Positions 63,720-64,000 of a stretch of 64,000 bases of DNA are shown here, piece by piece. Position 1 is the stretch's first letter, and each line of letters opens with the position of its first letter. The translations under genes and the position numbers were made by a program. The stretch comes from Pseudanabaena sp. BC1403 (lineage in GTDB: Bacteria; Cyanobacteriota; Cyanobacteriia; Pseudanabaenales; Pseudanabaenaceae): positions 1-64,000 of the forward strand of contig NZ_PDDM01000004.1 of assembly GCF_002914585.1 (NCBI RefSeq), read 5' to 3'. The notes beneath the pieces are model-generated. The model was not told the DNA's origin. It did not search any database and was given only the letters and a program-made list of their open reading frames with translations.

Positions 63720-64000
63720 TCAGTATCGAGATGGAATCCCAAATCGGCTCGATTCTGGTTCCATCCCAAGTTCGCCGAGTTGAAGAAAGCGATCGGATAT
63801 TGGGAAAGTGATACCGTAATTGGTTGCAACCATTCGGTTATTGTGTTTACGAATGTTGACAAAGCATCGAAGTATTTACTTGCTGGTTTAGCCCAAAAAA
63901 GACGATGACAGAAATAAATAGAGTGAGGGAAAGTGAGGACTAAACTCTTTATTTCTGCAAAACCAGCATTCCTAAAGACGAGGGCATTTGATAATCGAAG
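63718..64000 (+). pseudogene. IS30-family transposase remnant
   Basis: Three frame fragments match the IS30 core: GQYRDGIPNRLD (from 63718), then IGYWESDTVIGCNHSVIVF and TNVDKASKYLLAGLAQKR (63780-63908), then KTRAFDNR at the window edge (KTMTFDNG in intact copies). At least one frameshift and a deletion separate them. The DDE acid in WESDTV and FDN is recognisable. It may continue beyond the window. Confidence 0.8.
63909..63957. repeat. Inverted repeat in the transposase fossil
   Basis: CAGAAATAAATAGAGT and AACTCTTTATTTCTG (one indel) surround an 18-base loop. It replaces the deleted middle of the IS30 transposase, so a palindrome may have inserted there. Confidence 0.65.

Larger units (their letters stand above)
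63495..64000. other. Right-end gene-free block with MITE-B and IS30 fossil
   Basis: The 506 bases hold a full MITE-B copy, a short palindrome and a decayed transposase gene running to the window edge. No intact gene is visible. Confidence 0.7.

Overview
The window is chromosomal DNA from a cyanobacterium, most likely a Pseudanabaena-like filament. It carries photosystem I genes (psaC, psaL and a 36-codon psaI), the allophycocyanin core genes apcA-apcB-apcC, a thylakoid-lumen type pentapeptide protein and a gas-vesicle gene (gvpK). The octamer GCGATCGC (HIP1) is scattered through genes and spacers. I saw no rRNA, tRNA, CRISPR array, prophage or intact insertion sequence. A transposase fossil of the IS30 type lies at the right edge, and an unassigned C-terminal coding fragment lies at the left edge.

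Layout. 0.4-6.2 kb: dxr, psaC, an M14-type deacylase, an inositol-phosphatase family gene, a LysM-M23 envelope peptidase and a TMEM14-like protein. 6.4-7.9 kb: apcABC. 8-8.3 kb: a stack of three palindromic elements. 8.4-20 kb: mostly housekeeping genes (family 4 uracil-DNA glycosylase with DUF2288, alr, a GHL10 hydrolase, a membrane C39-like peptidase, rpsA, rsmB, mraY, psaL-psaI, nth). 20-34 kb: uvrA, a VapBC pair, an ABC exporter and two large hybrid histidine kinases on either side of tldD. 34-42.6 kb: an ECF-like ATPase, gvpK, a larC gene split in two frames, a pentapeptide protein, queG, a J-domain protein, a TPR protein and an orphan membrane protein. 42.6-54 kb is the accessory part: two GT4 glycosyltransferases, several small membrane or envelope genes, a GGDEF protein, a DUF6544 gene, a gene joining a helix-turn-helix to a degenerate acetate-kinase domain, a glycogen-debranching-type enzyme, and at least two gene fossils. 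54-63.5 kb: a membrane L7/L12-like protein, a TolC-type channel, pepA, a gamma-carbonic-anhydrase-like protein, a fused oligopeptide ABC ATPase, a deacetylase/phosphodiester-glycosidase fusion and a DUF218 protein.

The most striking non-genic signal is a dense population of perfect or near-perfect palindromes at gene ends. Several sit inside a conserved 114-116 bp shell with 14 bp terminal inverted repeats (MITE-B). The shell is conserved, but the 53-55 nt hairpin inside differs in sequence between copies while staying self-complementary. A second family (MITE-A, about 103 bp, ends ATACCAA/TTGGTAT, three internal hairpins) occurs in six full copies plus one fragment. Palindrome arms supply stop codons, the last codons or false start codons for several genes. 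One palindrome separates the two halves of larC directly after a run of nine A residues, an arrangement that could drive a -1 frameshift.

The best candidate for an undescribed protein is at 50.1-51.1 kb. An N-terminal helix-turn-helix of the kind found on cyanobacterial NACHT/TPR signalling proteins is followed by the C-terminal half of an acetate kinase that has lost its catalytic residues. The helix-turn-helix part has no ATG/GTG/TTG start and would be missed by ordinary gene calling.
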